The notes: generated by a model from the sequence alone, not told the origin. A DNA stretch of 64,000 nucleotides from Diphasiastrum complanatum (GCA_029204225.1 CM055092.1:16080715-16144714), one strand, 5' to 3'. Numbered from the stretch's first letter, positions 23,227 through 35,635 are shown. A program made the numbers and translations.

Positions 23227-23856
23227 TTGGGAGTTCACTACAATTCTCAAACGAATACTGTCAACTGGAATGAAGCTCTTGCAACAATTGATTGTACAGC
23301 AGGTTATATGTGTCAACAAGATAATCAGTCATATTTGAGCGAGATTTCATTATTGGATCGAACCTTGGATACACCGATCTCTTTTCCATTGAATGTGTTG
23401 AATGTAGCTTGGATTTCAACGGAACCTATACCAGATCCGATTGGAGATGTCCTCATTCTTGTGAGTCATGCCTTGACTTATGATGAAAATGCAAAACTTA
23501 CGGATAAGTGGATTCTAAATCATATGGATCCGACTAGATTTGGAGTGCGTAATGTTCCTGATGAACCAACAATAAAATCGCCCAAAGCAGTTATATTGAA
23601 GGAAGACAGGATCACAGGGTCAATAACGAAGAAACAAGCCAAGCAACATTATAATACGGTCTTGAAATGGGAAAATCCTCTTCAAAAGATTAATTCAGGG
23701 AATGTGCCACCCTTATTGGATAAAGACAAAGGAAAAGTCGAGGATGATTCTACAAGTCAGAATTCTAGCAAGATATCGTCATCTCGGAAGTCATCACCTC
23801 CACGATCAATTCCTGCTAAGAAAGCTAAGCAAAGATCCAAGACAAGTCCTTTTTAG
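23227..23856 (+). pseudogene. Element Y protease-RT spacer ORF
   Basis: A 209-codon open frame without a known fold, lying between the protease and RT. It is Ser/Lys-rich at its end (SSKISSSRKSSPPRS) and probably represents the interdomain linker of the polyprotein. No catalytic motif is seen. Open length may be chance preservation. Confidence 0.45.
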
Positions 23857-24061
23857 AATGAACAAGCAGATGTAGTCCAATATGATATGCTTGATTAAAT
23901 GTTATACATTGGATGATGTGGTTATCATGTTACCTAAAGCACATCATGAACCCGAAGAACACGTGCCAGACTCAAAAGATGTTCTCGATGGCCCAGCTAG
24001 GACACAGCCAATGAATCTTGCCGAACCAGGGGAACCACAAAAGATTGTATAAGTCGGATCA

Positions 24062-25440
24062 CAACTTAATCTTGAACAGTATCAAGCACTCCGCATGTTA
24101 CTTATTAAGTATCAAGATTGCTTTGCATGGACTTGTCAAGATCTGAAAGGTATTCAGACGTCAGTTATTGAACATACTATACCTTTAGTACCTGATGCAG
24201 TTCCAAAGGTTACAAAATTCTATCACTGTAATCCTAATGTTGCGGATCTGATAAAGAAAGAAACTTCAAAGATTGCTTGACACTGATTTCATTTATGAGA
24301 TCGAGCATACCGAATGGATCTCACTGATTGTCATTGTTCCTAAGAAGAATGGGAAATTGAGAATTTGTGTGAATCTCAAGGCTTTGAACAAAGTGACGTG
24401 GAAGGATCACTTTCCGTTACCTTTTACTGAAAGCATTTTGGATTGCCTTGCTGGAGCGGAAGCTTATAGTTTCCTGGATGGATTTAGTGGTTACAACCAG
24501 GTTAAGATTGCTCCTGCCGATCGCCACAAAATAGCTTTTGCAATAGAATGGGACACCTATGCTTACAAAGTAATGTCATTTGAACTCTATAATGCACCAA
24601 GTTCATTCCAAAGAGTAATGCAATTTGCTTTTAAAGATCATCTACAAAAATTTCTTGAAATTCCTAGGAGTCCATAGTACATATACAGACCATCTGGATT
24701 GATTGGAGAAAGTATTTGAAAGATGTCGCTAATATCAAATTTCTCTAAATCCAGAAAAATACCAGATGTGAGTTTCCCACGGAGTTGTGCTTGGGCATAC
24801 GATATCGAGACATGGTATTGCCGCAGATTATTCTAAAATCAAGGTAATTGTGGAATCGCCACCGCCAACAATGATTCGTGGAGTTTATGTGTTTATGGGT
24901 CATGCAAACTACTATCAAATTTTTATTATCTTCTTTGCGGATTTAGCAAGACTTATATACAAACTTACTATTCTTCCTATTTGGACAGTAGAGACATTAG
25001 AAGCCTTTGAAAAATTAAAAAAAATGCATTAACTTCAGCACCAATACTGCGTTCTCCAGATTGGACAATTGAATTTCATTTTTCACACGCATGCCTTGAA
25101 ATATGCCATTGGATCAGTTTTGACATAGCCAGGTGACTATAAGACGGATTATCCTATACGATTTGCAAGCAGACAACTTACATATCCGGAGAAGAATTAT
25201 TCAACAACAAAACGTGAAGCGTTAGCCATGATTTTTTATGTTCAAAAATTTCGTCACTATCTCATGGAAACGCACTTTGCATTTTATACAGATCACCAGC
25301 CATTACTTTACTTGGTAAACAAGACATGCAATACTGGACGTATTGCAAAATAGTTACTATTATTGACAGAATTTGACTTTCGAATTGTGGTTCAAAAGGG
25401 CAAGCAACATTATCTAGCCGATCACGTTTTGTGAATCGAA
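24062..25440 (+). pseudogene. Element Y reverse transcriptase and RNase H
   Basis: RT blocks: DCFAWTCQDLKGI, IVPKKNGKLRICVNLKALNK, motif A EAYSFLDGFSGYNQVKIAP, and YNAPSSFQRVMQFAFKDHL. Where the catalytic YxDD should stand, FLEI is followed by a frameshift and a small deletion into GVHSTYTDHLD (about 24655-24700), so the Asp pair is lost. VLGHTISRHGIAADYSKI and the thumb follow. RNase H pieces FASRQLTYPEKNYSTTKREA and HFAFYTDHQPLLYLVNK (25160-25320) are interrupted by stops. Confidence 0.82.
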
Positions 25441-25461
25441 TCCGCACCAGTTAATACTGAA

Positions 25462-26765
25462 GTGGATGATAAATTATCAGATGCTGCATTGTTCTATGTC
25501 GAAGCGGTACCTGAGTGGGCAGCGGATATTGTTGAGTATCTGATCCTAGGACAACCGAATGACTCTTTAACAAAAGTACATAAGAGACAATTGATTCATA
25601 AGGCTCAACCTTATCAATTGATTGCAGGACAATTGTATCGTCGTGGATTAGACAATATTCTACGTAGATGTGTTTTACCGCATGAAATCCCAGATTTAAT
25701 TATGTTTTCACATGATGGCATGGGCGGAGGACATTTCTCTACAAATATTACTGTTCGCAAATTTTTGCAATTAGGTTATTGGTGGCCTACGCTTCATAAG
25801 GACACAAATATTTATATTCAGACATGTGATGTTTTCCAGCGAGCACGACGGCCTACTAGACAGAACTATGAACCCTTGCATCCGATTTTATCGCAAGCAT
25901 CATTTGAAAAATGGGGATTGGATTATGTTGGTCCTATTCATCCTGTCGCGCAAGGATCTTAGGCCCGATACATTATCCTAGCAACTGATTATATGACCAA
26001 GTGGGTTGAAGCCAAAGCTGTCAAAGTTGCTGATGCGAAATCTATGGCCAAGTTTCTCTATGAGAATATTATAATCAGATTTGGATGGCCGATCGAGATT
26101 GTCAGTGACCGGGGTACACACTTTCTTAATCAAACAATAAAGTGTTTACTAGAAGATTTTTTTGTTATACACAGATTTAGTACTCCTTACTATCCCAGAG
26201 GGAATGGCCAAGTTGAATCTTCCAATAAGATTCTCTGCACTATTATGACAAAGACAGTTGAAGCGAGTCGGTCTGATTGGGAACATAAACTGTATGCAGC
26301 ATTATGAGCATTCAGAACCGCTTACAAAAATAGTACAAATCAAACACCCTTTCAACTGGTTTATGGTCAAGATGTTGTCATGCCGATTGAATGTTTAATC
26401 CCATCTTTACGCATAGCGGCAACAAAATGGTTAAATGATGATAAGTCTTTACAACTACGTCATGAAGTGTTGCATGTGAAACACGATTGATGGCAGTTCA
26501 TGCGTTAGCAGCAGAGAAAGCCCGTCGCAAGGCATGGCACGATCGTCGATTGCACAAAAAGGATCTGAAAGTAGGAGATCTTGCACTGATGTACAAAACC
26601 AAGCTCATCAAGGGAAAATTGAAATTTAACGGTGAAGACCCGTATAAAGCGAAGGAAATCATGAACTATGGCGCAGTAATTCTTGAGCACTTGGATGGAC
26701 AATTTGATACTTCGGTGAATGGCAGCCGATTATGCAAGTTTTGGCAACCTGCTCTGCCAGTCTAG
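25462..26765 (+). pseudogene. Element Y integrase
   Basis: The N-terminal zinc region reads HDGMGGGHFSTNITVRKFLQ, then YIQTCDVFQRARRPT; the second Cys of CDVC is Phe. The DDE core is recognisable: GLDYVGPI, a TAG, LATDYMTKWVEAKAV (first Asp), EIVSDRGTHFLNQ (second Asp) and YYPRGNGQVESSNKI (Glu). FRTAYKNSTNQTPFQLVYG and the basic C-terminus (AWHDRRLHKKDLKVGDLAL) close it at CKFWQPALPV. Stops at about 25960, 26306 and 26488 break the frame. Confidence 0.85.
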
Positions 26766-27406
26766 CAAGCTTGATCTCAATGATTTTTAATTTTATTTGT
26801 TTTTCAATTTTTTGTTTTCAATATTTAATTGTTGAGTTTTTTGAAAAAGACAGCAAAAAAAAAATGAGAAAAGATTGATGAGCAAAAGTCAGAAAAGTCA
26901 TCAGCATGGAAAAAAGGAAGGACAGTATTTTTTTATGAAAAATGACTTATAAAATCACTATTTCAGTCAGATGATGCCTATACAACATCAAAAACCTTCG
27001 TTGAGCGTCCAGATTGTACATCCACTTCAGATATGTCTATATTGAGGTGGGCGAAGGTTCTTTACCAAAAAAAGTACATTTTTTGAGTCAGGCGAATGAT
27101 CAGCAATATGCCATTTTGGGAACCTTTGCTGACATGCTAGATGGTCTTAAAATGTCAAAATTAGGTTGGCCATAGCCTCAGATCTTAAAAAAATGCATTT
27201 ATGACAATACTTTGGCGAAGGACCCTCCTGGGTGAAGGTTCATCCTTTGCCAACCTTGGAAAACTTTCGCCGGATAGGTTCAGAAACCTTCGCCAAGATT
27301 TTTAAAGCCTATTTTCACACTATTGTACATGCTTGCAAATTTTTGTTCAGAACTGATCAGCCAAATTAGTATTCAGTGTAATGGACCCTCCAAATTCACC
27401 TAGAAG
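26766..27406. repeat. Non-coding region with iterated GCGAAGGTTC motifs
   Basis: GGCGAAGGTTC, GGCGAAGGACC, GGTGAAGGTTC and complements such as AACCTTCGCC or AACCTTCGTTG recur between about 26995 and 27300 in both orientations. A-rich tracts precede them (26855-26870). The region separates integrase from the downstream ORF of element Y. Confidence 0.6.
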
Positions 27407-29723
27407 TTGGCCGAATTCGATTCATTCCTCACTTGTGCTAGCAAAGCTCTTGCCAATTTTTCCCGCAACCAAAGCCTTCCAAACTTTCTGAAATGCTTTC
27501 TGATATACATTCGCGCGTCTTACTTTTCGTTTCTGATCATCATGTCTTCCATAGATACATCCCAGTCTCCTCGTTATACTATCCATCGTGATGTCCCATC
27601 TGCAACGGATATCATGATACTTCCTAGCACGAGCATGGTCACTCAGTGGATGACCCTTGCAAAGCCTCTGCTTACTGCAATGGGTATTCATGAGAGAGCC
27701 TTTTCTGGGAGAATCAACATGGATTTCATCACTCTTGCCTTCAGTACGTGGAAAGAAGAGAAATCCAAGTTTTATATCATCTTCTACGGAGCCACACACA
27801 AGGTGCGCGTGACTGAGGTCGCCCTTGCTGTTATAGGCATACTGTCTGATACACAAGCCTCACCCAACCATAAGCAGGCCAAACAGGCTATTAAGCCTTA
27901 CATCGACCTAACAAATGATTTGCACTAGACCAATGACGAAAGCAGTTTGACGCCACAATGCTTGAGGGCTTTGAAGAGGAAGATGTTTTTGAAGAAGAAG
28001 AATTACCGGCACCTGTCTCACGCCAACCAAGGACAGTACCATCAGGTCCTACTATTGTTGTCGCCTCCACGACAGTAGATTCTGGTGATGCTCTCGGTTT
28101 AGTCTCAAGCCTTGCGCAAGTGATCCAGTCTATGCTTGACAAGAAAAAAAAATGGAGCAGAGAATATCAGACATGGGATCCAAAAATACTCTTATCAGCC
28201 GGAGGATTATTCAGTTGGACAGAGAACTGAAGATTACCAAGCAGCACGAAGAAAAATCTGAAGCTGAAAAGAAGACGACACAACAATAGGCTGATTGTCT
28301 CGAAGGATACATCATCTCCCTGCATAATGCCCTAACAACCGCACAAGATCAGGTGGACAAGGTCGTGTAGGATGCAAAGCAACAAGTCCAGCTGTTACAA
28401 GGTCAACTCCAAATGGTGGAGCAAGATTGCACACGTCTCCAAGGTGAATTGGATGCTATCACCCTTGAGCATGATGCGTATCTTCAAACGCAAATATCAG
28501 ATCATCCGGTAACTCCGACGGAGATCACGTATTTGTTCAAGAAAGTGGAAACTTACAAAGTGGCCCTTCAGGGATTCCAAGGCTGCTTTGACAAGTTCAA
28601 AGGAGCAGCTTCAACTGAGTTGGCAAAGGCTAAAGCAACTATCAGTGCCTATGAAAAAGCAGCCGCTCAGGTGTTGGAAGCCAGACCACAAATCCCAGTT
28701 TCGATCATGTCGCAATTCTTCCCTCCGCACCAAACTGTGGTACCCATGGATATAGGGCTGGATTCGGGCATGGACCAGGGGGGAGCTCCAGAAATAGAAG
28801 AACAACCGCCAATTTTACAAGCACTGCAACCGGGTCCATCCTCATCAAGGACCACACCGTTATTCAGAAGGCCCATCAGTGTCGAGGACCAAATCTAGAG
28901 TTTTCTAGTGCAACATCCTCATAAGTCCTCACGTGGTAGTTGGGTCCTTAAGTTCAAGACCTCGGAGATAGAGGCCGACAAAGAAGTGGACAAAATACCC
29001 ACATTGGAAGAGCAGCCGGCATGGAGAGTTACCATTTTTGAGAAAACTCATAAATCTATCAGGAGTTACGTGGCCAGCCCTCGCCAATTGCGAGTAGATC
29101 TGTATTATGTACCAATGCTAAGAAGGAATAAATGGAAAGATTTGGGATTGGCTATGGACAAAATCACAATCCATACGCCCAATTGGCCAATCATCCATCA
29201 GCCATACACCTGGACGATATCAGTGGATTTCCATCGGGCCTTACAAGCATACTAGCAAGAGTATATCCACTCTTCCGATCCGACAGTGCGACAATCGGTG
29301 ATGTTTGCAAAAGATTTAACTCTGTTGGCATCAGTGGCAACCAGATGGGATGATTGCCTTCCTCCTCTAGCATTCGATCCAAATAAGCCAATAGCCTCAG
29401 AGAATATCAAGGATCAGCTGCTAGTTGCTCGTCTATATTTTTGTGCAACAATGATGGGAGGCTCCTGGGAATCTCGCTTCACATCTTGGACGACCTCAAA
29501 GTGGACTACAGGAGCCCATCGTTGTTTTTTGCCGAGACCAACTCGAGTTCCTACACATGTTCCTTTCTTCAATTCAATAAAGCAGATTGGTTCTCTTGTG
29601 AAATGGATTGATGAATGTCCTTGCTCTCTATCACTTTTCCTCCATCTCTTGTGCTTATTTTGGATTTTGCTAATTGTTGGATCTGATTATTATTGGGATT
29701 GCATGTTATTATACTTTTTATGA
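27407..29723 (+). pseudogene. Unrecognised coiled-coil ORF downstream of gypsy pol
   Basis: Not a family I can name. Plus-strand frames cover most of 2.3 kb with a handful of stops: 27407-27928 (best start MSSIDTSQSPRY at 27541), 27958-28230, 28413-28898, 28908-29255 and 29286-29723. The first part contains a globular-looking stretch (FITLAFSTWKEEKSKFY, FYGATHKVRVTEVALAVIG). The middle (28220-28680) is Gln/Lys/Glu-rich with heptad spacing (VQLLQGQLQMVEQDCTRLQ), a probable coiled coil, and then a disordered Pro/Ser segment. The last frame ends in a strongly hydrophobic stretch (LFLHLLCLFWILLIVG). The orientation and position after integrase suggest an additional ORF of element Y; a fragment of another element or a host gene is possible. 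Confidence 0.45.
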
Positions 29724-29954
29724 GGGAGAAAGGGAGAGAGAGAAATAGTAAGCTATCTTTGTTGTGGATCTAGTGTTAGTGGATGTAGTGTTAATGCTTA
29801 GGGCTAATGGATGTTAGAGTTAGATTTGAATCTTCCATTCATGCTGAAATCTAAACTATACTATCACTCTCATGGGAACGAATCTATGCATGACAACTAA
29901 CATCATCTCTTTGATGCTAGATTGATTATATCTTGGATTGAGGTTAGGCAAGGA

Positions 29955-30070
29955 AATAAACCCACTACATTCATCTCAAGAAATGATTTCATCCTCACTT
30001 TCCACAATGAAGAGTTACTTGAGGTAAGCCTATCATTGGCTTCCAACATAACTCCACTTGATGTTGCCAT
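29955..30070 (-). pseudogene. Family-C copia element H, gag N-terminus
   Basis: From ATG at 30068-30070 the minus strand reads the family-C gag start (GVMLEANDRLTSSN, then the LWKVRM block), closely matching the gag starts at 42129 and 51248. It breaks off after about 38 codons near 29958, where the sequence changes to unrelated spacer. Confidence 0.75.
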
Positions 30071-30572
30071 GTAGCAATGACCTAATCTTCTTTTTCAACC
30101 TATTTCAATGCACAAAGCACTCCTTTGAACAACAACAAATGTTTTCAAAGAAATCACAAAGATTTGAAACTATCTCAAAAATTCTGTTCGAGCACTTATA
30201 CCAAGCAAATCAACACATAGAATCATGAAATCTTAATGAACCTATGATCCTCAATCTAATGACTTTTGCCACTTCCTAAGATTGAAACACACTCAAATGA
30301 AGTACAAAAACCTCACTTTTGATATGAAATCTATTAGCCACCACTGAGGATGATCCAATGATCCAAAAATCGGCCAAATCTAGTATGTGAATTCAAAAGT
30401 TGAAATTGATCAAGTTTATGAACCTACATAGGGTTTTGATCTACAAAAGATCCAATCTACAATAGCAAAAAACTCGCTTTTGGTGTAAAATACTCTCTAG
30501 CATGCTCTAGCCTTGATATCTTCACCAAATCATTGATAGATATGATTTCCTCTTTCATAATTTGAAACACAA
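30071..30572 (-). other. Family-C element H leader
   Basis: Untranslated leader between primer site and gag, colinear by eye with the leaders at 41541-42128 and 50662-51247. No coding content. Confidence 0.65.
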
Positions 30573-30584
30573 GCTCTGATACCA
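30573..30584 (-). promoter_or_regulatory. Primer-binding site (initiator-Met tRNA), element H
   Basis: The minus strand reads TGGTATCAGAGC directly after the LTR end, the usual copia minus-strand primer site complementary to the 3' end of initiator tRNA-Met. Confidence 0.9.
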
Positions 30585-30742
30585 TGTGAAGGATTTCAGA
30601 TCAATGATGATCCAATCCACGAAAAGATCTTGGGTTACAAAAGAAGCTACTCTACCAATCTCACCAATGTAGAAAAATCATCATCTACACACAAAATGAG
30701 ATGCAAAATCTAATAGAACTTGATCAAACATGAATCAAAAGA
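30585..30742 (-). mobile_element. Family-C LTR fragment (3' end), element H
   Basis: Matches the final ~155 bp of the 649-bp family-C LTR and ends TTCACA at the primer site. Beyond 30742 the similarity stops, so the LTR is truncated. Confidence 0.8.
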
Positions 30743-33261
30743 TATCCAGATTTAACCTCAAAATTTTCCAAAATACCTCACATTTGATCGAATGGTTTTC
30801 TTCTTTCCCATATCGTGACTAGATACTAAAACACACCATTGATCATCAGATCTTTACAGTCCTAGAATTTCCTTTCCAAAAATTATCGATGTCCCATACC
30901 ATCAACTTTTACTTCCAGAAAACCTTTAACCACCTCATCTGATATTATAGAGATCCATTGATCATCTAGTTGTCCTATAATTACTATGGGATATCATCTC
31001 ATGTTCCCAAACACTGGAGAATCCATTTATTTGGATGACTGGCATGCCTATCAAATGGATACCCAAAATCCACATCTGATTATGTGACTTAGACAGGAGA
31101 ATTACCATGGTTCAACATTACATCTTGATCCTTTCTAGTTAATGATAAGCTTCAAACCCCTACTGATGCATCAAATCTAGGGACCAGCTTCTGTCAAGTA
31201 ACAGATCCAATGTAATCCACGTATCAGATACCACTTCTAAATCTCACAATTGACATCCAAAACTGCGGATAACTCAATGGTTACAAAGATAGCAGTTACG
31301 AATTCAACAAAATGAATTCTATCCAGGAAATTAATAATCAGTATTAAGCATTTATTTATAGAGATTACCAAAATCCTAATTGAAAAATACATTTTCCAAT
31401 CACACTTACTACCTTTGATGTCCACTCTTCTTCTCTCCTAAGAATTTTCAGTTCCCTGAAAATCTATTTTAGCTAAGGTACCTGAAAATCTATTTTAGCT
31501 AAGGTACTAAGAAGATGTAATGACATTAGTAAATGTTTAAAAAATCTAATTACTGTAGGAAAAGGTCTAAAACAATTTCATTTCTGTCTTATACCTAGGC
31601 TGAATATCTGATATATCAAAAATCATTTACTAGTATATGAAATAGTACTAGTCCAATCTTTTGAATATAATTCACCATAGGATTTTACTGGAAATGAAAT
31701 CAGTTATGTTATTCCTATTATTACAAATTTTCCAATAAAATTGGACTGTTTTTCATTTTTATTGAGTGGTTTGGCATTACTCTATTAATATTGACAAAAC
31801 TTATCCAAACATGAAATTATATGAATGGAAATGCTACCCATAGGATTTCAGTAATTCTTGAACTGTATCATGTCAAATTTACTGACTAGATAAAGAATAT
31901 TACCACTCATTCAACCTGGTCATTTTATATTGTTTGACGATTTTAATCAAATTTAACGAGTATTTTGCACAAACATTCACTTGACTGATTTCTATCGATC
32001 AACATCGATTAGAAAACTATCAGACAAGTAACTGATTTTCAATTTTTACCAAATTGAAATTCAACAAGAAAGAAATTTTTTTTTTTCAAATTTCAACTTT
32101 CAATCTGGGAGTTCCCAAATCCAAAGTTTAAAAAAAACAACACAGTAAAAACTGTCAGCAATTCATTGCGGTTCCTTCTGTCAATTTTAATATATCTATC
32201 TCCGGAAAATAATTTAGACTTAGTGAAAACACTGTGATCAATTCTAATTGATAAACTCAGTTTAATCAATTCACTAATCTAATCTAAACTGACTCCATAG
32301 ATAATGAAAAAATGATTAAATTTTTTATTTTTTTCGGAAAACTCAAATTTTGCTTTATTTTACGTGATTCGAAAATTCTGACAAAAATACTGTTAGTATA
32401 AAAGGCAATTGGAATCGCAAAAATCGAAACATTGTCTGATTCCTAATGTTACTAACCCAATGTCAAACTGGCATGCAAAGCACACCACATCAGTTACAAA
32501 CGTCATTACGGAATTTTTTACGTAAACTTCAGTTTTACGGAATTTGTCAGCCGTTAGCATTGATTTGTGACCCAACTGTCAGAGCACATGTGTATGACCA
32601 CTTAAATCGATTGTAAATTCCTCATGCGTGTCTGAATCACTCTGAGAATCAAACATGCAACTAATCCATGCAAACATAGTACTACCAATTAGGGAAGTGA
32701 CTGGCATGCAATTAGAACAATTCCAAATTTTGCCAATTTTACTCACAAAACTACAAAACTTCAGATGATCATAACTTTGGCTACAGGACACCAAATTGGG
32801 TGCTGTAAAGCTCAGTACAGAGGGAGATCAAGTGAAAAAAATACTTGCCATGTCAACCTGCCACCTGGGCTTCACAGATGTGAAATCTGAGTTGCCAAAA
32901 AACTGTAGTAGGGCGCACTTTTTGTAGACCAAATGATCAAAAAACGTGCAAACACCTCCACAAGCTCAAAATTGATGCTACCAACAGTTTTAAACCATCA
33001 ATTAAACTTCCATGAAGCATTCATACCTATCCTAAGATGCAGTATAGGCTGAGAACAAAGATTTTTTGATTTGTAGAAGTCAAAATAGCTTCGAACTTGA
33101 TGGAGATGGTGCATAAGCCACCGACCATCAAATCACAGGTCTGATAGCTTGCTAAGAAGGTAAAAAGGAATGCTAATCATGCTGTAATTAAATCCAGAAT
33201 GATCTCCTTATGGATTTGGAGAGATCCATCCCCCAAAAATCACCAAAAATGGTCATTTTCT
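30743..33261. other. A+T-rich spacer without recognised gene
   Basis: About 2.5 kb with no domain, LTR or RNA gene that can be supported. The only clear structure is a perfect 26-bp tandem duplication at 31455-31506 (unit starts CCTGAAAATC and ends CTAAGGTA). Confidence 0.4.
31455..31506. repeat. 26-bp tandem duplication
   Basis: Two adjacent identical units, with the two copies in direct contact. Recent slippage or microduplication. Confidence 0.92.
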
Positions 33262-33333
33262 GTCTTCCCCTATAATATCCGAGAAAATTATGATTTATGA
33301 TTTATTTTCACCTCAGGCATTATAGGGGAAGAC
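33262..33333. repeat. 15-bp perfect stem inverted repeat
   Basis: Arms GTCTTCCCCTATAAT and ATTATAGGGGAAGAC enclose 42 nt; similarity extends imperfectly for several more bases outside. It could be the termini of a tiny MITE-like element or a stable RNA hairpin; no duplicated flank was evident. Confidence 0.85.
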
Positions 33334-33639
33334 TGAAATATAGAAAGAGATAATATTTGAGAGAGAAAATTTATTATTGTGTATTTTTTCTTGTGAACAT
33401 TAAAAGACTAGGCTGAAGTTGTGGTCTCCACAAAGGGGTAAAACTAAACAATACTAAGATATGGAGATCATGCACACCACGCAAGGAGGCGGCCTGCCAA
33501 AAACTATAAAACATTTATAAAGTGTAAAGCCAGGCATAGACATGTATCAACCAAAAGAGAATTTACATAGCTGTAAAAATTGTGCTAATTATGTGTTGTC
33601 CATATCTTCCATAGAATAAAAAACATGCACAATTGCGAA

Positions 33640-34415
33640 GGATGAAGGATCCATAAGGTGCAAGTCACCAAGAAGAATAAAAAAAAACAATAAGAGGTGG
33701 AGGAGTCCCCCAATGGACGTTCAGCCAGCAATAGAGAACAAGTGCTCCATAGTTTCCTCCTCCAACTGGCAAATAGGCAAATTTAGACGGTCACCAAGAA
33801 AAGGCCATTTAGGTAGCAGAGGCAAGGAATGAGAGATGATAAAGTAGGCTAGGATGATAGCTTGTTAATTGGAACACAACTAGTCAACAAAAACCTCTTG
33901 TGCCATAGAGCGGGAGGGTCAAACAAGGACCAATGAGTATTAAAATAGGCGAGGAAGAGCCAAGGATAATGACGAAGATGCACAAGGAGGGAGGAGTCTA
34001 TAGTAGGTTCCCAACCTGTAAGAGTTGTGGGACGGTCATTGGAAAGGTGCAAGCTGAGAGAGGAATAGGAGGCGACATTGCTCGTTGTCAAATAGGGTGA
34101 AATCAGCCAAAATCTAACAAGGAGGCTCATTCAGTAATGAGGCCTTTGTAGACTAGGGCCAAACAAAGTCGAGGGTGAAGGGAGAAGAGAGGAGGCAAAT
34201 CAAGAAGAAAGAGGGGTAGAAGTTCATTCGTGTTCATTCTGAGGAAGGATGAATGAGGGCCAATGATAAATAAGGGACCAAAACTCCCGAAGGACAAGAC
34301 CAAGGTTTTTGAGAATAAAACAGCCCTTAAGGTGGAAGGAGCCACCAAAATTGACCAGCTTGCAAAAGGAAGGAGGCAATGGTAGGAGAGGGGGGCTTGC
34401 AACAACACAGGACAT
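33640..34415 (-). pseudogene. LINE 3' end with zinc-binding RT-associated region
   Basis: On the minus strand, frames rich in Trp/Phe/Leu lead to KWPFLGDRLNLPICQLEEET followed by MEHLF. This is the layout of the C-terminal zf-RVT domain of plant LINE polyproteins (C-x2-C-xxEEExxEHLF), with the Cys partly lost. Upstream frames (34127-34408) have the same flavour but are shifted. RT motifs are not visible, so this is a short 3' remnant. Confidence 0.45.
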
Positions 34416-34710
34416 GAAAGAGAGGAGGTGCCAATGCTGGGCCCATCAAGGTGTTCTCGTTTCCCATTTATGAAATTCTCTTTTCAAATGACGCTTTCTC
34501 CTCTATCATTTTCTGGATCAAACTACCAATATATGAATAGATGCCTAATACATCACCAAAATATAGAGAGATCATGGATGTGCTAGGTACAGGTCTGAAG
34601 GGGATGAAGGGATGGATAGATCAGAGCAAGTGGAAGTGGGCAACAAAGCAACAATTGGTTGTGACGGCTGAGTACGTCGACGAACCGTGGGAGGTGAGTT
34701 GGGTGAAATG

Positions 34711-34986
34711 TGTGAGAAATCTAGTTTAGTCATATTTGCTACATTTATTTGTATGGCTTTTGAGGCCAATTCTCATATTAGACTTGGAGGTTGACTTTTC
34801 AAACTTATATTAGTCTAAAAGTATTTGAATAGACACTTTTTGAAAGAGTGGGAAATGTAGAAGTTGAGTTTGAGCAGATTCAAATTTGAATGTTGGGTAC
34901 ATTGAATCTAGTCCCAAAAATAGTAGGGTTTTTCATATTGGAGAGAAACCAAGTGGAAATTTAAGTTTTGGACCTGCTATAAAAGG
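34711..34986 (+). mobile_element. Element T LTR, U3 half (family C, plus)
   Basis: A diverged match to the first ~275 bp of the family-C LTR: starts TGTGAGAAATCTAG, contains the CACTTTTTGAAAG and TTCAAATTTGAAT blocks, and stops at CTATAAAAGG, the LTR's TATA box. The next base begins a minus-strand LTR. The last 5 bp (AAAGG, 34982-34986) equal the complement of CCTTT found beside the other N LTR at 49996-50000. Confidence 0.8.
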
Positions 34987-35635
34987 TGTGAAAGTTTTCA
35001 TATCCTTAAGATCCAATCAACTTGAAAGATCTTTGGTTAGAAAGAGAAATACACTACCAATCTCACCGATGTAGAAAAATCAGCATCTACACACAAAAGG
35101 AGATGCAAACACCAATAGAACTTGATCAAACTTGAATGAAATGATTATGTATTGTTGATGTCCGTACAAAACCAGCAAGCTATTGTCATTCACATGTGTG
35201 AAACCGAAAATAACATTTATGAATCATTCTACACATAAAATTGCATGCAATCACCAATATAGTGCACCAATGGATAGTAGAACCCAAGAGAACCATGTAT
35301 AAGCATGAAATGAGATAGAGAAGAGAAAAGATCTCTCTCTCCACGAGTTACATCCATTTATAATAGGTCCAAACCCTATTTGGCCACTTGGCTTTCCCTC
35401 CAAAATGCTAATCCTACTATTTTTGGTCTAGATTCAATGTACCCAACTATTCAAATTTGAATCTCCTAAAACTCTCCCTCCAAACTTTTCCACACTTTCA
35501 AAAAGTGTTTATTCAAATAAAATTTAGACTAATGGACTTTGAAAAGTTATTCTCTAAGTCTACAACAAGTTTTGGCCTCAATATGCCAAATATGAAAATA
35601 TTGACAAAATGATCAAACTAGTTGAATCTTTCACA
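34987..35635 (-). mobile_element. Element N 3' LTR (family C, 649 bp, minus)
   Basis: A full LTR read on the minus strand, TGTGAAAGATTC to AAAACTTTCACA, bounded by a purine tract (GAAGAGGGAG) upstream. Its length equals the LTR at 50001-50649, and diagnostic stretches agree (for example AGATCTTTCAAGTTGATTGG near the end), whereas LTR B at 36023 differs there. It is therefore taken as the partner of the 50001 LTR. Contains TATAAATGG and a CACATGTGTGAA motif. Confidence 0.85.

Larger units (their letters stand above)
22543..26765 (+). mobile_element. Ty3/gypsy pol (element Y), gag-less and decayed
   Basis: Protease, RT, RNase H and integrase in gypsy order on one strand, spread over several frames with many stops. 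Gag and recognisable LTRs are missing. An unrelated-looking coiled-coil ORF follows in the same orientation. Confidence 0.8.

Noticed and set aside
27422-27856. 144-codon minus-strand frame
   Set aside because: It is antisense to the better-supported plus-strand ORF after gypsy pol and has no recognisable motif.
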